The notes: a model not told the origin generated them from the sequence alone. DNA of 64,000 bases from Methylobacterium sp. E-005 (GCF_022829725.1 NZ_JAKSYG010000093.1:60330-124329), one strand, 5' to 3'. Counted from the first letter of the stretch, positions 15,892-27,689 are shown. Translations and numbers: made by a program.

Positions 15892-17280
15892 TTACTGCCA
15901 GGCTGCGAACGCGTTCTGCATCACCTGAGTCCCCGTGGCACCCTTCTCGAAGGTCAGGACGGCGCGCTTGCCGGACGTGTAGCGCAGGGCGAGATCGAAC
16001 CAGTTCTTGTGCAGCAGCAGGTCGGTGTTGCGTTCGATGTCGTTCGGCAGCGATGAGAGACCGATCAGGAACAGGTTGTCGCGCACCCGGACCGGAAGGC
16101 CGGAGACTGGCGAGCCGCGGGCATTCTGTTCATCCTTCGCCTGGAGCAGGCCGACATCCTGAATGGTCCGGCCGCCACCGCCACCGGTCTGGCTGAATGT
16201 CAGGTTCACCGTGTGGGAAGCCGGTAGGGTCGCGTCGAGATTGCGCTGCAGCGTCATGACCAGCGTGAGCCCCGCATCCGGGATCGTCACGCTGGCCACC
16301 ACGGCATTCTGCAGCGGCTGACCCTGGTCGCCGTTTACCGTGTCGAGCTTCCATGTCACGCGGCCGGACATCAGCGTCGGCTGCGCATTCTCGCCGCTCC
16401 CGACCTCCTCGATCAACTCGGCCCTCTGGGCGACGGAGACCGTCGACTCGGTGGAGGGTGCGGCCGCACGGGGAGGCGAAGCGCTGTCGGGACGGGGGGC
16501 GGTCCGCGGTGTCGGTGAGGCGTCGCCGCCAACCCGGTCACCGAACTTGGTTTCCGATTCGGGCTGCTGCATGTCGGCCGTCTCGGTCCCGCCCGAAGGG
16601 AGGCTCTGCGGTCGGTCTCGGAGCAGAAACGCGGCCACGGCGATCATGGCGATGACGGCGGCCAGGATCCCGCCCACGAAGACGTTGCGCAGCAACCGCG
16701 AGCGTCCAGCCCGCGGAGGCACCACCTCGATGCGCGGGCGCTGGCGGCCATTGCATGTATCGGCGGCAACGGCGGCATCGAAATCATCCGCCGTCGGGGG
16801 AGCGGCGTCCGCCGGCTCGGTCGATTCGGAAGCCGCCGGCTGAGCCGTACCGGGACGCCGGGGCGCGATCGCGATCGGAGCCTCGCGCGGGCTCGCGTCC
16901 GGCTCCGGCGCGATCACCGGCGGCTCGTAGCGCCGCTCGAAGGGCGGGTTGGCGGCGGGGAGCGCAGGCTCTGCCGCGGCCGGCTTCGGCGGCGCTGGCT
17001 CCGGAACCACCGGATCCGAGACCGGTTCCAGGCCGGCCGTCAACGCAGCATCGTTGGCGGGAGCCGGAAGTCCGCCGTGGTCCACTTCGAGCCGCTCGAT
17101 GGCGGCATCCAAAGCCCGTCGCTCGAGATCGATATCGTTCTCGGACAGCGGCGGATCGAGCGAGCGGAGCTGGCTGATCAGGGCGTTGCGTGCGCGGTCG
17201 TAGACCGCCTTGCGCAGGGCAGGCGTTCGATCCGGGAGAGCATCCAGCGCGCGTGCCAGAAGCGGGTAGTAATCGGCCAT
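15892..17280 (-). CDS. Single-pass membrane protein of unknown function
   Basis: This 462-residue protein starts MADYYPLLARALDALPDRTP, an N-terminal helical segment seen in several membrane-associated proteins of Hyphomicrobiales. A long Pro/Ala/Glu-rich disordered region (about residues 75-205) follows. One transmembrane helix lies near residues 225-245 (VFVGGILAAVIAMIAVAAFL). A second disordered stretch leads to a folded C-terminal domain containing GRVTWKLDTVNG and a Gly-rich loop. The C-terminal part is probably periplasmic. ATG 17280 follows AGGGG. No enzymatic motif is visible. It is convergent with rpoH. Confidence 0.75.
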   Translation of the reverse strand: MADYYPLLARALDALPDRTPALRKAVYDRARNALISQLRSLDPPLSENDIDLERRALDAAIERLEVDHGGLPAPANDAALTAGLEPVSDPVVPEPAPPKPAAAEPALPAANPPFERRYEPPVIAPEPDASPREAPIAIAPRRPGTAQPAASESTEPADAAPPTADDFDAAVAADTCNGRQRPRIEVVPPRAGRSRLLRNVFVGGILAAVIAMIAVAAFLLRDRPQSLPSGGTETADMQQPESETKFGDRVGGDASPTPRTAPRPDSASPPRAAAPSTESTVSVAQRAELIEEVGSGENAQPTLMSGRVTWKLDTVNGDQGQPLQNAVVASVTIPDAGLTLVMTLQRNLDATLPASHTVNLTFSQTGGGGGRTIQDVGLLQAKDEQNARGSPVSGLPVRVRDNLFLIGLSSLPNDIERNTDLLLHKNWFDLALRYTSGKRAVLTFEKGATGTQVMQNAFAAWQ

Positions 17281-17658
17281 GTGCCCCTGATCCGCGCCTA
17301 CGGTCGCCGGCCGGCGCGCCGGTCGATCGCCCGGAGCCGGGGGACGCGGCCGTCCTTCCGGATCGGCGCGGCCCTCGGCCGTTGATGTCGTGTCCCTACA
17401 ACGCGAGGCCGCGGCCGAACGCTGGTCGTTCCGTCGCTGGCCGCCCACCGCCGAGAGGGCTCGAGCCGCCTACCCGTTCTAAGCAAACTTGCGTTAGCAG
17501 GCCAACGCTTCGTCCGCCTAGGGTCTTGGTGGGTCGCAGGTTTTCGTCGCTCAACCGGCGGCCGACGTGGAGCGGCCTGCCGAGATCACGCCAGCGTGGT
17601 GGGGATATGGGCGGAGTGGCCAAATCGATGCGCCGTTGACGCGACTGCGCCCGATGCG
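17281..17658. other. Intergenic region between purA and the membrane protein gene
   Basis: No supported gene is seen in these 378 bases. Both flanking genes are on the minus strand, so the region must hold the purA 3' end and any promoter of the downstream gene. A GCGTT/AACGC hairpin (17492-17509) with short neighbouring repeats looks faintly tRNA-like but does not fold as a tRNA. Confidence 0.5.
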
Positions 17659-18951
17659 TCAATCCTCGAAAGGATTCTGCATCAGGATCGTGTCGTCGCG
17701 CTCCGGCGATGTCGAGAGCAGGGCCACGGGGGCGCCGATCAACTCTTCGATCCGGCGAACATACTTGATCGCCTGCGCCGGCAGATCGGCCCAGGACCGG
17801 GCGCCAGCAGTCGTCTCCGACCAGCCCGGGATCACTTCATAGACCGGCTCAACACGGGCCTGCGCGGCCTGACTCGCCGGGAGATGGTCGATCGGCTTGC
17901 CGTCCAGCATGTACCCCGTGCAGACGCGGATCTCCTCGAATCCGTCGAGGATATCGAGCTTGGTCAGCGCGATGCCGTGGATGCCGGAGGTCCGCACCGT
18001 TTGGCGCACCAGCACAGCGTCGAACCAGCCGCATCGGCGCTTGCGCCCGGTGTTGACGCCGAACTCCCGTCCACGGCTCCCGATGGTCTCGCCGATCTCG
18101 TCGAACAGCTCGGTCGGGAACGGCCCCTCGCCCACCCGGGTGGTGTAGGCTTTGGCGATGCCGAGGACGTAGCCGATCGCCCCCGGGCCGAGGCCCGACC
18201 CCGTCGCAGCCTGCGCGGCCACGATGTTCGAGGAGGTGACGAAGGGATAGGTGCCGTGATCCACATCGAGCAGCGCGCCCTGCGCGCCCTCGAACAGGAT
18301 GCGCTTGCCGGCCCGGCGCTCCTCGTCGAGCAGCGACCAGACGGTGTCGGCGTAGGGGAGGACCTTCGGGGCGATGGCCTTCAGCTCGGCGAGCAGCGCC
18401 TCGGCGTTCACCTCGTCGATCCCGAGGCCGCGACGCAGGGCATTGTGGTGGGTCAGCACCCGCTCGATCTTGGCGGGCAACGCCTCCGGATCGGCGAGAT
18501 CGACGACGCGAATCGCCCGGCGCCCAACCTTATCCTCGTAGGCCGGTCCGATGCCGCGCTTGGTGGTGCCGATCTTGAGGCCGGCATTGGCGGTCTCACG
18601 GAAATGATCGAGCTCGCGGTGCAGCGGCAGGATCAGCGTGGCGTTGTCGGCGATTCGCAGGGAGGTCGGCGAGACCTCGACGCCCTGCGCCTTGATCCGC
18701 TCGATCTCGTCCACGAGGTGCCAGGGATCGACCACCACGCCGTTGCCGATCACCGAGAGCTTGCCGCCGCGGACCACGCCGGAGGGCAGCAGCGCCAACT
18801 TGTAGGTGACGCCGTCGATAACCAGCGTGTGGCCGGCATTGTGCCCGCCCTGGAAGCGGACGACGATGTCGGCCTGCTCGGAGAGCCAGTCGACGATCTT
18901 CCCCTTGCCCTCGTCGCCCCACTGGGCGCCCACAACGACGACGTTGGCCAT
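17659..18951 (-). CDS. purA: Adenylosuccinate synthetase
   Basis: This 430-residue enzyme makes adenylosuccinate from IMP, aspartate and GTP, the first committed step to AMP. The N-terminal GTP/IMP motif [14 protein letters not shown] lies at residues 9-22. [10 protein letters not shown] and [14 protein letters not shown] are intact, as is the C-terminal guanine-recognition segment. Length is standard. The start at ATG 18951 ([12 protein letters not shown]) is the family's normal start. purB, the next enzyme of the branch, lies close by on the same strand with a transaminase gene between. Confidence 0.98.
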   Translation of the reverse strand: MANVVVVGAQWGDEGKGKIVDWLSEQADIVVRFQGGHNAGHTLVIDGVTYKLALLPSGVVRGGKLSVIGNGVVVDPWHLVDEIERIKAQGVEVSPTSLRIADNATLILPLHRELDHFRETANAGLKIGTTKRGIGPAYEDKVGRRAIRVVDLADPEALPAKIERVLTHHNALRRGLGIDEVNAEALLAELKAIAPKVLPYADTVWSLLDEERRAGKRILFEGAQGALLDVDHGTYPFVTSSNIVAAQAATGSGLGPGAIGYVLGIAKAYTTRVGEGPFPTELFDEIGETIGSRGREFGVNTGRKRRCGWFDAVLVRQTVRTSGIHGIALTKLDILDGFEEIRVCTGYMLDGKPIDHLPASQAAQARVEPVYEVIPGWSETTAGARSWADLPAQAIKYVRRIEELIGAPVALLSTSPERDDTILMQNPFED

Positions 18952-19094
18952 GTCTGCCTGCTTACCCGCGACGGAAACCGGGACGGCGCCACCCACGGGT
19001 GCAGGCGGCGCACGTCGTCAGCCGTTTCCGCGATCCGGGCAGCGAAATCAAGCAATGCGCCTGCATGGCGCTCCCATTATCCGGTCCGAACGGA

Positions 19095-19427
19095 CTATTT
19101 CGCCTCGGTTCCCGGGGTGCGCCCCGGCAGTTCGCTGGGCTTGATCACCGGCATGGAACCGGACTGATCGGGTTTCACCACCGTTCCGGTGGTTCCATTG
19201 GCGGGCGGCTTGATCACCCCGTCATTCTGCTGAAGCTTGTCGCTGAGCGTCTGATCCTTGGGCGGCGCATCCGTGCTCGGACGCACGCGCTCGGCCGGCG
19301 TCTGGGTTGCCGGCGGCAGGGCCGGATCCGTATCGCGGCCCTTCAGCGGGGCATCGGGATTCTGCGCGTAGGCGGGCCCCGCCAGCACAGTCGCGGCCAG
19401 CATGGCGAACAGGAGACTCTTCGGCAC
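19095..19427 (-). CDS. Small secreted Pro-rich protein
   Basis: This 110-residue protein has a signal peptide (PKSLLFAMLAATVLAGPAYA, cleavage after AYA) and a mature part that is low-complexity, polar and Pro/Thr/Asp-rich with no fold I can name. I chose GTG 19427 because GGGGAG lies seven bases upstream. A GTG two codons earlier is possible. It resembles in style two other short exported proteins in the window, at 45379 and 57248. It lies between the D-amino-acid transaminase gene and purA. Confidence 0.65.
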   Translation of the reverse strand: MPKSLLFAMLAATVLAGPAYAQNPDAPLKGRDTDPALPPATQTPAERVRPSTDAPPKDQTLSDKLQQNDGVIKPPANGTTGTVVKPDQSGSMPVIKPSELPGRTPGTEAK

Positions 19428-19525
19428 TGTCACTCTCCCCTCGATGATCGGATTTCGGGGAGGAACAGCCGGCGGCGGCATCCGTTCCGGTGCGGAGCCG
19501 CTTCCGGGCTCGGCCGTGGGGCCGC

Positions 19526-20383
19526 TCAGCCCTGGCGCGCGGCCGCGATGTAGAGTTCGCGCAGGCGCCGGGTGAGCGGGCCGGGACGGCCCTCGCCGAT
19601 CGTCCGGTTGTCGATCTCGACCACCGGCATCACTAAGGCCGAGGCGCTGGTGTAGAACGCTTCCTGCGCCTCATAGGCCTCCGCCACCGTGATCAGCCGC
19701 TCCTCGATCCGCAGATCGGATTCCTGCGCGAGGCGCAGCACCGAAGCGCGGGTGATGCCGGGCAGCAGCGCCGTCGAGAGCGGCCGGGTGACGAGCACGC
19801 GCTCGCGGCTGACGATGAACGCTGTGGACGAGGACCCTTCGGTCACCGCCCCGTCCTCCACCATCCAGGCCTCCGCGACCCCGGCCTCGGCCGCCTGCTG
19901 CTTGGCCAGCACCTGGGCCAGCAGGGCCACCGACTTGATGTCCCGCCGCTTCCAGCGCAGGTCCTCGACGGTGATCACCCGGGCGCCGGTCTCGGCCAGC
20001 GGGTTGGCCAGCACCGTCTTGGCTTGCGTGAACATCATGACGGTCGGCGCGACATCACCCTTCGGGAAGGCGAAATCACGCTCGGCGACGCCGCGCGTGA
20101 CCTGCATGTAGACGAGGCCCTCGGTGACGCCGTTGCGGGCGACCAGCTCCGTCTGCAAACGCTCCCAGCCGGCCGCGTCGTGCGGGTTCCGGATACTGAT
20201 CTCGCCGAGCGACCGGTCGAGGCGGGCGAGGTGGGCGGCGTTGTCCACGAGCTTCCCGTCGAGAATCGCCGAGACCTCGTAGATCCCGTCGGCGAACAGG
20301 AAGCCGCGGTCCATGATCGGCACGCGCGCCTGCTCGAAGGGGAGGAATTCGCCGTTGAGGTAGACGGTGCGGGGAGCGGTCAC
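19526..20383 (-). CDS. dat: D-amino-acid transaminase (class IV aminotransferase)
   Basis: This 285-residue PLP enzyme is of fold type IV. It shows the N-terminal YLNGEFLPFEQARVPIMDRG, the PLP-Lys in KRRDIKSVALLAQVLAK (about residue 145), and EAWMVEDGAVTEGSSSTAFI. The Dat-type pattern suggests interconversion of D-amino acids with 2-oxo acids, for example D-alanine and D-glutamate for peptidoglycan. Branched-chain or aminodeoxychorismate activity cannot be excluded by eye. GTG 20383 has AGGAAG eight bases upstream. Confidence 0.85.
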   Translation of the reverse strand: MTAPRTVYLNGEFLPFEQARVPIMDRGFLFADGIYEVSAILDGKLVDNAAHLARLDRSLGEISIRNPHDAAGWERLQTELVARNGVTEGLVYMQVTRGVAERDFAFPKGDVAPTVMMFTQAKTVLANPLAETGARVITVEDLRWKRRDIKSVALLAQVLAKQQAAEAGVAEAWMVEDGAVTEGSSSTAFIVSRERVLVTRPLSTALLPGITRASVLRLAQESDLRIEERLITVAEAYEAQEAFYTSASALVMPVVEIDNRTIGEGRPGPLTRRLRELYIAAARQG

Positions 20384-20436
20384 GGGCAGCCTTCCTGTGT
20401 TCGTCGCTGGCCTGAAGCAGGAATCGTGTGGCGCTG

Positions 20437-21744
20437 TCAGGCCGCGCCGAAGACCCGCGAGAAAATCGTGTCCACGTGCTTGAAGTGGTAGCCGAGGTCG
20501 AAGCATTCCTCGATCTGCGCCGGCGAGAGCGCCGCGGTGACCTCCGGATCAGCCTTCAGCAGCGCCAGGAAGTCCCCCTCCCCGCGCCAGACCGGCATCG
20601 CGTTGCGCTGAACGAGGCGGTAGGAATCCTCCCGCGAGACGCCAGCCTGCGTGAGCGCCAGCAGCACCCGCTGCGAGTGGACGAGACCGCCGAGCCGGTC
20701 GAGGTTTTTCTGCATGTTGGCCGGGTAGATCAACAGCTTCTCGATCACCCCGGTCATCCGCGCCAGCGCGAAGTCGAGGGTCACGGTGGCGTCGGGGCCG
20801 ATCATGCGCTCCACGGAGGAGTGCGAGATGTCGCGCTCGTGCCAGAGGGCGACGTTCTCCAGCGCCGGGGTGACGTAGCCGCGGACCATCCGGGCGAGGC
20901 CCGTGATGTTCTCGGTGAGCACCGGGTTGCGCTTGTGCGGCATCGCCGAGGAGCCCTTCTGCCCCTCCGAGAAGAATTCCTCCGCCTCCAGCACCTCGGT
21001 GCGCTGGAGGTGGCGGATCTCGATGGCCAGGCGCTCCAGCGAGGAGGCCACGACACCCAGGGTGGCGAAGAACTGCGCGTGGCGGTCCCGCGGGATGACC
21101 TGGGTTGAGACCGGCTCGGCCGTGAGGCCCATCTGCTCGGCGACGTAGACCTCGACCCGGGGATCGATGTTGGCGAATGTGCCGACGGCGCCCGAAATCG
21201 CGCAGGTCGCGACCTCCTCCCGGGCGGCGACCAGACGACGGCGGTTGCGCTGGAATTCGGCGTGGGCCTGGGCGAGCTTCAGCCCGAAGGTCACGGGCTC
21301 GGCGTGGATGCCGTGCGAGCGGCCGATGGTCGGCGTCATTTTGTGCTCGAACGCCCGGGCCTTCAGGGCGTCGAGCAGGGCATCCACATCAGCGATGAGG
21401 ATATCGGCGGCCCGGACGAGTTGCACGTTGAGGCAGGTGTCGAGCACGTCCGACGAGGTCATGCCCTGGTGGACGAAGCGGGCCTCCGGACCGACGATCT
21501 CCGCCAAGTGGGTCAGGAACGCGATCACATCGTGCTTGGTCACCGCCTCGATCGCGTCGATGCGGGCGACGTCGAACACGGCATCCCGGCCCTTGGCCCA
21601 GACAGTCTCAGCGGCCGCCTTCGGCACGACGCCGATCTCGGCGAGCGCCGTGGTGGCGTGGGCCTCGATCTCGAACCAGATCCGGAAGCGCGTCTCGGGC
21701 GACCAGATCGCGGTCATCGCAGGGCGGCTGTAGCGGGGGATCAT
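20437..21744 (-). CDS. purB: Adenylosuccinate lyase
   Basis: This 435-residue fumarase/aspartase-superfamily enzyme cleaves SAICAR and adenylosuccinate in purine synthesis. The signature SSAMPHKRNP (about residues 264-273) with its mobile loop is present, as are TSSDVLDTC and GRSHGIHAEP. The start at 21744 (MIPRYSRPAM) is the family norm. It is encoded with purA on the same strand. Confidence 0.98.
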   Translation of the reverse strand: MIPRYSRPAMTAIWSPETRFRIWFEIEAHATTALAEIGVVPKAAAETVWAKGRDAVFDVARIDAIEAVTKHDVIAFLTHLAEIVGPEARFVHQGMTSSDVLDTCLNVQLVRAADILIADVDALLDALKARAFEHKMTPTIGRSHGIHAEPVTFGLKLAQAHAEFQRNRRRLVAAREEVATCAISGAVGTFANIDPRVEVYVAEQMGLTAEPVSTQVIPRDRHAQFFATLGVVASSLERLAIEIRHLQRTEVLEAEEFFSEGQKGSSAMPHKRNPVLTENITGLARMVRGYVTPALENVALWHERDISHSSVERMIGPDATVTLDFALARMTGVIEKLLIYPANMQKNLDRLGGLVHSQRVLLALTQAGVSREDSYRLVQRNAMPVWRGEGDFLALLKADPEVTAALSPAQIEECFDLGYHFKHVDTIFSRVFGAA

Positions 21745-21848
21745 GGAGCCTCGGCGCGGTCCGGAACGGGTGCGAGGCCGGTAGCATGGGCCACCCCGGC
21801 TGCTCAATGCGGATCCGGTATGCTCACGTCGCTTCGGCCGGGATGCCT

Positions 21849-22595
21849 TCAGTCCACCCGCACCCAGCCCTGCCCCATCAGGCGCTCCTGCGGCAGGAAG
21901 CGCGACTTGTAGTCCATCTTGCGCGAACCCTCGACCCAGTAGCCGAGGTACAGGTACGGCAGGCCGAGGCGCTGGGCCCAGCGGATGTGATCGAGAATCA
22001 TGAAGGTGCCGGGCGAGCGGGACGCCTCCGCCGGGTCATAGAACGAGTAGACCATCGACAGGCCGTCGGCGAGGACATCCGTCAGGCAGAAGGCGAGTGG
22101 CGGGCCGGACCCACGCCCCGTAATCGCCGTATCCGGCCCGTGGCGCCGATAGGACACGAGATGCGTGTCGACATGGCTGTCCTCAACCATCATGGCGTAG
22201 TCGAGCACCGTCATATCGACCATGCCGCCATCGCCGTGGCGGGCATCGAGGTAGCGGCGGAACAGGGCGTATTGCTCGGAGGCCGGACGGTTCGGCTCCG
22301 GCGTCCCCACCCAATCCGCGTTGCGGCCCAGGATCCGCCGCTGGCTCGCGCTCGGCTCGAACTCGTCGACCACGACGCGAACCGAGACGCAGGCCCGACA
22401 GGTCTCGCAGGCTGGCCTGTAGGCAATCGTCTGCGAGCGGCGGAAACCACCCTGCGTCAGGATCTCGTTGAGGTCTCGGGCGCGCCGACCGACGAGGTGG
22501 GTGAACACCTTCCGCTCCTCCTGGCCCGGCAGGTAGGGGCAGGGCGAAGGAGCGGTCAGGTAGAACTGCGGAGTATCGCGCGGGTGGCTGGTCAC
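21849..22595 (-). CDS. bpt: Aspartate/glutamate leucyltransferase
   Basis: This 248-residue protein is the bacterial N-end-rule transferase Bpt. It adds Leu from leucyl-tRNA to proteins beginning with Asp or Glu and so marks them for ClpS/ClpAP. The conserved Cys segment [15 protein letters not shown] lies near residue 60, and [15 protein letters not shown] near the C-terminus. The start is GTG. Length is typical. Confidence 0.93.
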   Translation of the reverse strand: MTSHPRDTPQFYLTAPSPCPYLPGQEERKVFTHLVGRRARDLNEILTQGGFRRSQTIAYRPACETCRACVSVRVVVDEFEPSASQRRILGRNADWVGTPEPNRPASEQYALFRRYLDARHGDGGMVDMTVLDYAMMVEDSHVDTHLVSYRRHGPDTAITGRGSGPPLAFCLTDVLADGLSMVYSFYDPAEASRSPGTFMILDHIRWAQRLGLPYLYLGYWVEGSRKMDYKSRFLPQERLMGQGWVRVD

Positions 22596-22719
22596 GCTGC
22601 TGATTGGCCCTGCGCCGGGTGCATCCTGTCGGCGCCGGCATACCAGTTTACAGGCGAAGCGGCCGGGCTCAATGGCCCGGAAAGCCGCGACGCTCGATTT
22701 TCACCGCGACACGAAGCTC

Positions 22720-23211
22720 TCAGCGAGCGTGAACCACTGCCAGACCGAGCAACAGATCGTGACCGAGCCGCCGGTCAGACCGGACGAGGCCGAAGGCGAT
22801 GTCGACGAACCAGAGCAGGAAGGTTGAGATCGCCACGTAGAACAGCAGCGCGTGAACCGCCGCCGTGATGATGTCGACCCGCGCGCCGCTCTCCGGTGCC
22901 ACGACGCGCAGACCCATCAGCCTCTGCCCGATCGTGCTCTGCCGCGAACCGCCCACCGTGATCGCGCTATAGATGATGCCGCTCGCCGGCAGGACCGCAA
23001 AGAGGGTCCAACCGAGTCCGAAGGTCACCACGCCAACCAGGGTGATCAGCAGGGTGAGCAGGACCGTGAAGCCGAAGATGAACAGGATGTCGAGAAGATA
23101 GGCCACGGCCCGGGCGCCGAGGCTCGCGCGCACGAACGGTACGGGTAGCGCGGAGGCGTAACCGGGCGAGTCGAAGCGCGGTGCGTAGCCGGTCTGGGGG
23201 TTCTGCATCAT
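22720..23211 (-). CDS. RDD-family membrane protein
   Basis: This 163-residue protein has three to four hydrophobic helices and the RDD pattern: GARAVAYLLDILFIFGF with the Arg and Asp of the family, and STIGQRLMGLRVV in the second half. RDD proteins are small integral membrane proteins, some linked to ion transport. AGGA precedes ATG 23211. It lies 84 bases after the lipoprotein-like gene on the same strand. Confidence 0.85.
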   Translation of the reverse strand: MMQNPQTGYAPRFDSPGYASALPVPFVRASLGARAVAYLLDILFIFGFTVLLTLLITLVGVVTFGLGWTLFAVLPASGIIYSAITVGGSRQSTIGQRLMGLRVVAPESGARVDIITAAVHALLFYVAISTFLLWFVDIAFGLVRSDRRLGHDLLLGLAVVHAR

Positions 23212-23295
23212 GTCGCGTCCTGCAAGCGAGGCTGCGACGGCAAAGGTGGTGGCGATCCGCCGGGGCCGCAAGAGGCGCTGACGGGACGAGCCCGT

Positions 23296-24848
<1,553 letters not shown>

Positions 24849-24927
24849 TCAACCCGGCGCATCCCCTCCATAATCAGGACCCGGCTCCGATCATGCACCG
24901 GCCCCTCCCCGCCCCGAGCGCGTCGTA

Positions 24928-25386
24928 GTGCCGGGCTCCTTTCCGATCCGACGCAAGACCCCGCGCCCCGGCGAGATCCCGACCGACCGGATCGAGCGTG
25001 TCCAGGGCCCGGCCCCCGGCACCTGGGATACGGCCCTCATCTGGTTCATGCGGATCACGGCGCTGCTCTGGCTGACCAAGAGCGTCGCGTCCTGGGCGAC
25101 CATCCTGGATGTCATCCCCGGTGCGCGGCCGTTCGAGACCGAACCGTTCGGCCGGCAGGCGGCCATCGTCTACTTCGCGGTGGTCGATGCCGCGGCGGCG
25201 ATCGGTCTGTGGCTGACCAGCGCCTGGGGCGGCGTCATCTGGCTGCTCGCCGTGACATCCGCCCTGACGCTCGCCGTCCTGACACCGCAACTCCTCCCGG
25301 TACCGCTCTCGCTTCTCGTATTCGGCGGCTGCGTCGTGCTGTTGTACTTCCTGCTGTCCTGGCTGGCCGCGCAGGAAGCACGGTGA
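24928..25386 (+). CDS. DUF6163 family membrane protein
   Basis: This 152-residue integral membrane protein has about four hydrophobic helices between residues 35 and 148, including WFMRITALLWLTKSVASW and VPLSLLVFGGCVVLLYFLL. It fits DUF6163, a family found beside ldtR in Hyphomicrobiales, and here ldtR follows 161 bases downstream on the same strand. The start is GTG. Function is unknown. Its neighbour suggests a link to cell-envelope regulation. Confidence 0.75.
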   Translation: MPGSFPIRRKTPRPGEIPTDRIERVQGPAPGTWDTALIWFMRITALLWLTKSVASWATILDVIPGARPFETEPFGRQAAIVYFAVVDAAAAIGLWLTSAWGGVIWLLAVTSALTLAVLTPQLLPVPLSLLVFGGCVVLLYFLLSWLAAQEAR

Positions 25387-25547
25387 ACGAACCGTTCTGA
25401 TCTTCGCTTCAGTTTGTCTTTACCGCAAAGCGTAAATCGGCAATTCATCCTGTCGCTTAAATCGCCTTTCATTTCCGAGCGGTAGCTTAGCCATCATCAG
25501 CGGCACCGCATTGAACGGATACCGCAACATCTGACGGTGAGGCAGAG

Positions 25548-26060
25548 ATGAAGACGCAGAGCGCCCGGGCCACGACGATCGAAGCCACGGAGGAGGCATC
25601 ACCCGGTAAGGGCTCCTACCTGGAGGCCCTCCATCTTGTGGAGCGTCTGCACCGCCGGCTGCTGGACGTGATCAAGGACGAGTTCGAGCGTCGCGGCCGC
25701 GAGGACGTCAACAGCGTCCAGGCCCTGCTGCTCTACAACATCGGCGACAAGGAACTGACCGCGAGCGAGTTGCGGACCAAAGGCTACTATCTCGGCTCCA
25801 ACGTCTCCTACAACGTCAAGAAGCTCGTCGAGGCCGGCTACCTGCACCATGCCCGGTCGAAGACCGATCGCCGCTCGGTCCGAATCAGCCTGACCGACAA
25901 GGGCCGTCAGGTCCATGAGATCATCCAGGGCCTTTACGACAAGCACGCCCGGACGATCGCGCCGATCGGCGGCATCTCGGACGACGATTTCGGCCGCCTC
26001 AACCAAGCGCTCGGCCGCTTGGAGCGCTTCTGGACCGACCAGATCCGTTATCGCCTCTGA
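25548..26060 (+). CDS. ldtR: MarR-family regulator LdtR
   Basis: This 170-residue winged-helix protein has the length and sequence pattern of LdtR of Hyphomicrobiales (HLVERLHRRLLDVIKDEFER, then TASELRTKGYYLGSNVSYNV and the wing SKTDRRSVRISLTDKG). In Liberibacter and Sinorhizobium LdtR controls an L,D-transpeptidase and stress tolerance. The ATG has AGAG-type sequence upstream. It ends six bases before the converging exoD-like gene. Confidence 0.88.
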   Translation: MKTQSARATTIEATEEASPGKGSYLEALHLVERLHRRLLDVIKDEFERRGREDVNSVQALLLYNIGDKELTASELRTKGYYLGSNVSYNVKKLVEAGYLHHARSKTDRRSVRISLTDKGRQVHEIIQGLYDKHARTIAPIGGISDDDFGRLNQALGRLERFWTDQIRYRL

Positions 26061-26066
26061 CCGATC

Positions 26067-26672
26067 CTACCAGACGTTCAGGAGGGTCAGGATCCCGGCG
26101 ATGACCGCGTAGGCGAAGCCGGCGTTGATCGCGACGCCGAACAGACCGATCACGAGCCCGACCATCACCAGGATGCCGTCGCGTTCCACGAGGCCGAGGC
26201 CCACGAGGCAGACGGCGAGGCCCAGGGGAATCTGCCCGACGATCGGCGCGGCCACGATCAGGGCCAGCGCCAGGGCGAGCAGGACGATGCCCATGCCGCG
26301 CATGCCGAGCGCGGTCTCGAACACGCTCAAGCGCGGGCGCGACCAGCGCTCCAGGCGCCGCAGGATCGGCACAGCGCGCGTGACGGCACGACGGACGTCG
26401 GCCAGTGCGATGGAACGGTCGAGCAGCATTCGCGGCAGCCAGGGCGCCGACATCCCCGCTGCGATCTGGATGGCCACCAGCAGCAGCAGCAGGCCGCAGA
26501 TCAGCGGGATCGGCGGCGGCATCGGCAGGCAGTTCGGCAAGCCGAGCAGCACGACGAGCAGCGCGAAGGCGCGATCCCGCAGGACCGCGACGATGTCCCC
26601 CACCGTGAGGCGCTCGCCCTCTTGGCTCGCCAACACCGTGAGGACGTCCGACGTTCGTGCACCGGAGGTCAA
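26067..26672 (-). CDS. exoD: ExoD-family exopolysaccharide-synthesis membrane protein
   Basis: This 201-residue membrane protein shows the ExoD pattern: an N-terminal cytoplasmic stretch (GERLTVGDIVAVLRDRAFAL), the PNCLPMPPPIP loop near residue 50, and a C-terminal run of hydrophobic helices. ExoD affects exopolysaccharide production and alkali tolerance in Sinorhizobium. The molecular activity is not established. Confidence 0.88.
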   Translation of the reverse strand: MTSGARTSDVLTVLASQEGERLTVGDIVAVLRDRAFALLVVLLGLPNCLPMPPPIPLICGLLLLLVAIQIAAGMSAPWLPRMLLDRSIALADVRRAVTRAVPILRRLERWSRPRLSVFETALGMRGMGIVLLALALALIVAAPIVGQIPLGLAVCLVGLGLVERDGILVMVGLVIGLFGVAINAGFAYAVIAGILTLLNVW

Positions 26673-26964
26673 GGATCCGCCAACCTTCGCTGTCCCGCGC
26701 GGGCTCTAGCCGAGAACCGCTGGCACGCCAAGCATGGCAGTCTTGCGACAGGTCGACCCCGAGGCTTCACCGCGGCTGCGGCCTTCGAATCGCCGGCGCC
26801 GCACCTGAATAATTCTTATCGATCTCTACACCACTCTCAAATCTTCGTCCCATTTTTCAAAGCTCGCCGAACCAGCCGCCCAATCTCTACGGATATATCT
26901 GCGCGAGCGTCTTGCCGAATCAACGCGTCAGATCATAGATCCTACTTCGCTCGGAGGCTTGTCC

Positions 26965-27689
26965 GTGCGATCTCTATGCCGCTCGCGACGTTACCGCATC
27001 CTTTTGATTTGGATCACGAACGCATTCGGCGGCTGCGCCTGTTTGTCCGGCGCGGCTTGCGCGGGAGAGATCGACACGCTCCTGTTCGGCAGCCTCGCTG
27101 CTGGGGCCGCCACCTTCGTGACCGGCGGACTCAAGATCGGCCTGCCAACTCTGGCGGGTGATGGTGCCGTCGCGCTGGCGAGTCTTGGCGGCGGCCGTCA
27201 GAATGAGCGGGGTCCGGAGGGAAAGCGACGGCGCTTGACTGCGCTCGGCGCCATCGGCCTCGGCTATCAGTGGTTCTTCGATTGGGGCGTGGTCGCGGCT
27301 TTCGCGGGTCCGGAAGGAGCGATGCAGATTCTGGCCGACAGCCTCGGCACGACCATCCTGCCGGCGCGATTCGGGCTGCGCCTGCACGGCGAGGTCTGGG
27401 CTCGCCCGACCGAAGCGTCGATGCTCCAGGCAACCGTCATCGCGGGCACCACGCTCGGGAGTGTCTGGACACGGGCGGCTTGGGGTTATGACCTCTGGGG
27501 GCCTATCTCGGTCCGGAAGTCAGCCTGTATGCGGATGCGTCGGGCTATCAGAAATGGAACTTCGGCCTGCACGGGACCGATTTTGCGATCGATCGCTTCA
27601 GTTTTCGCGTGTCGGCAGGCGTCCAACGCGAGACAGACCGGCGGGCCATCGCCCCTTATGTGGCGCTCTCCGTCTGGTCGTCCTTGTGA
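26965..27689 (+). pseudogene. bcsS-like gene (cellulose biosynthesis protein family) with a frameshift
   Basis: The gene encodes a signal peptide, then DTLLFGSLAAGAATFVTGGL and RFGLRLHGEVWARPTEAS, the pattern of the outer-membrane-like BcsS proteins. After GYDLWG the frame breaks at a run of five G (27497-27501). One extra G restores the expected continuation AYLGPEVSLYADASGYQKW and a natural end SVWSSL at 27689. The GTG start at 26965 has GGAGG seven bases upstream. It is either a true phase-shift mutation or a homopolymer sequencing error. The 3' end overlaps the converging photolyase gene by 34 bases. Confidence 0.75.

Noticed and set aside
17450..17530. tRNA-like look (GGCTCGAGCC-type arm and a GCGTT/AACGC hairpin)
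   Set aside because: The acceptor and anticodon arms do not form on either strand, and the hairpin loop is eight bases, not seven.
17596..19167. Plus-strand open frame of 523 codons opposite purA
   Set aside because: It covers purA in antisense and has shadow-frame composition. purA itself is unmistakable.
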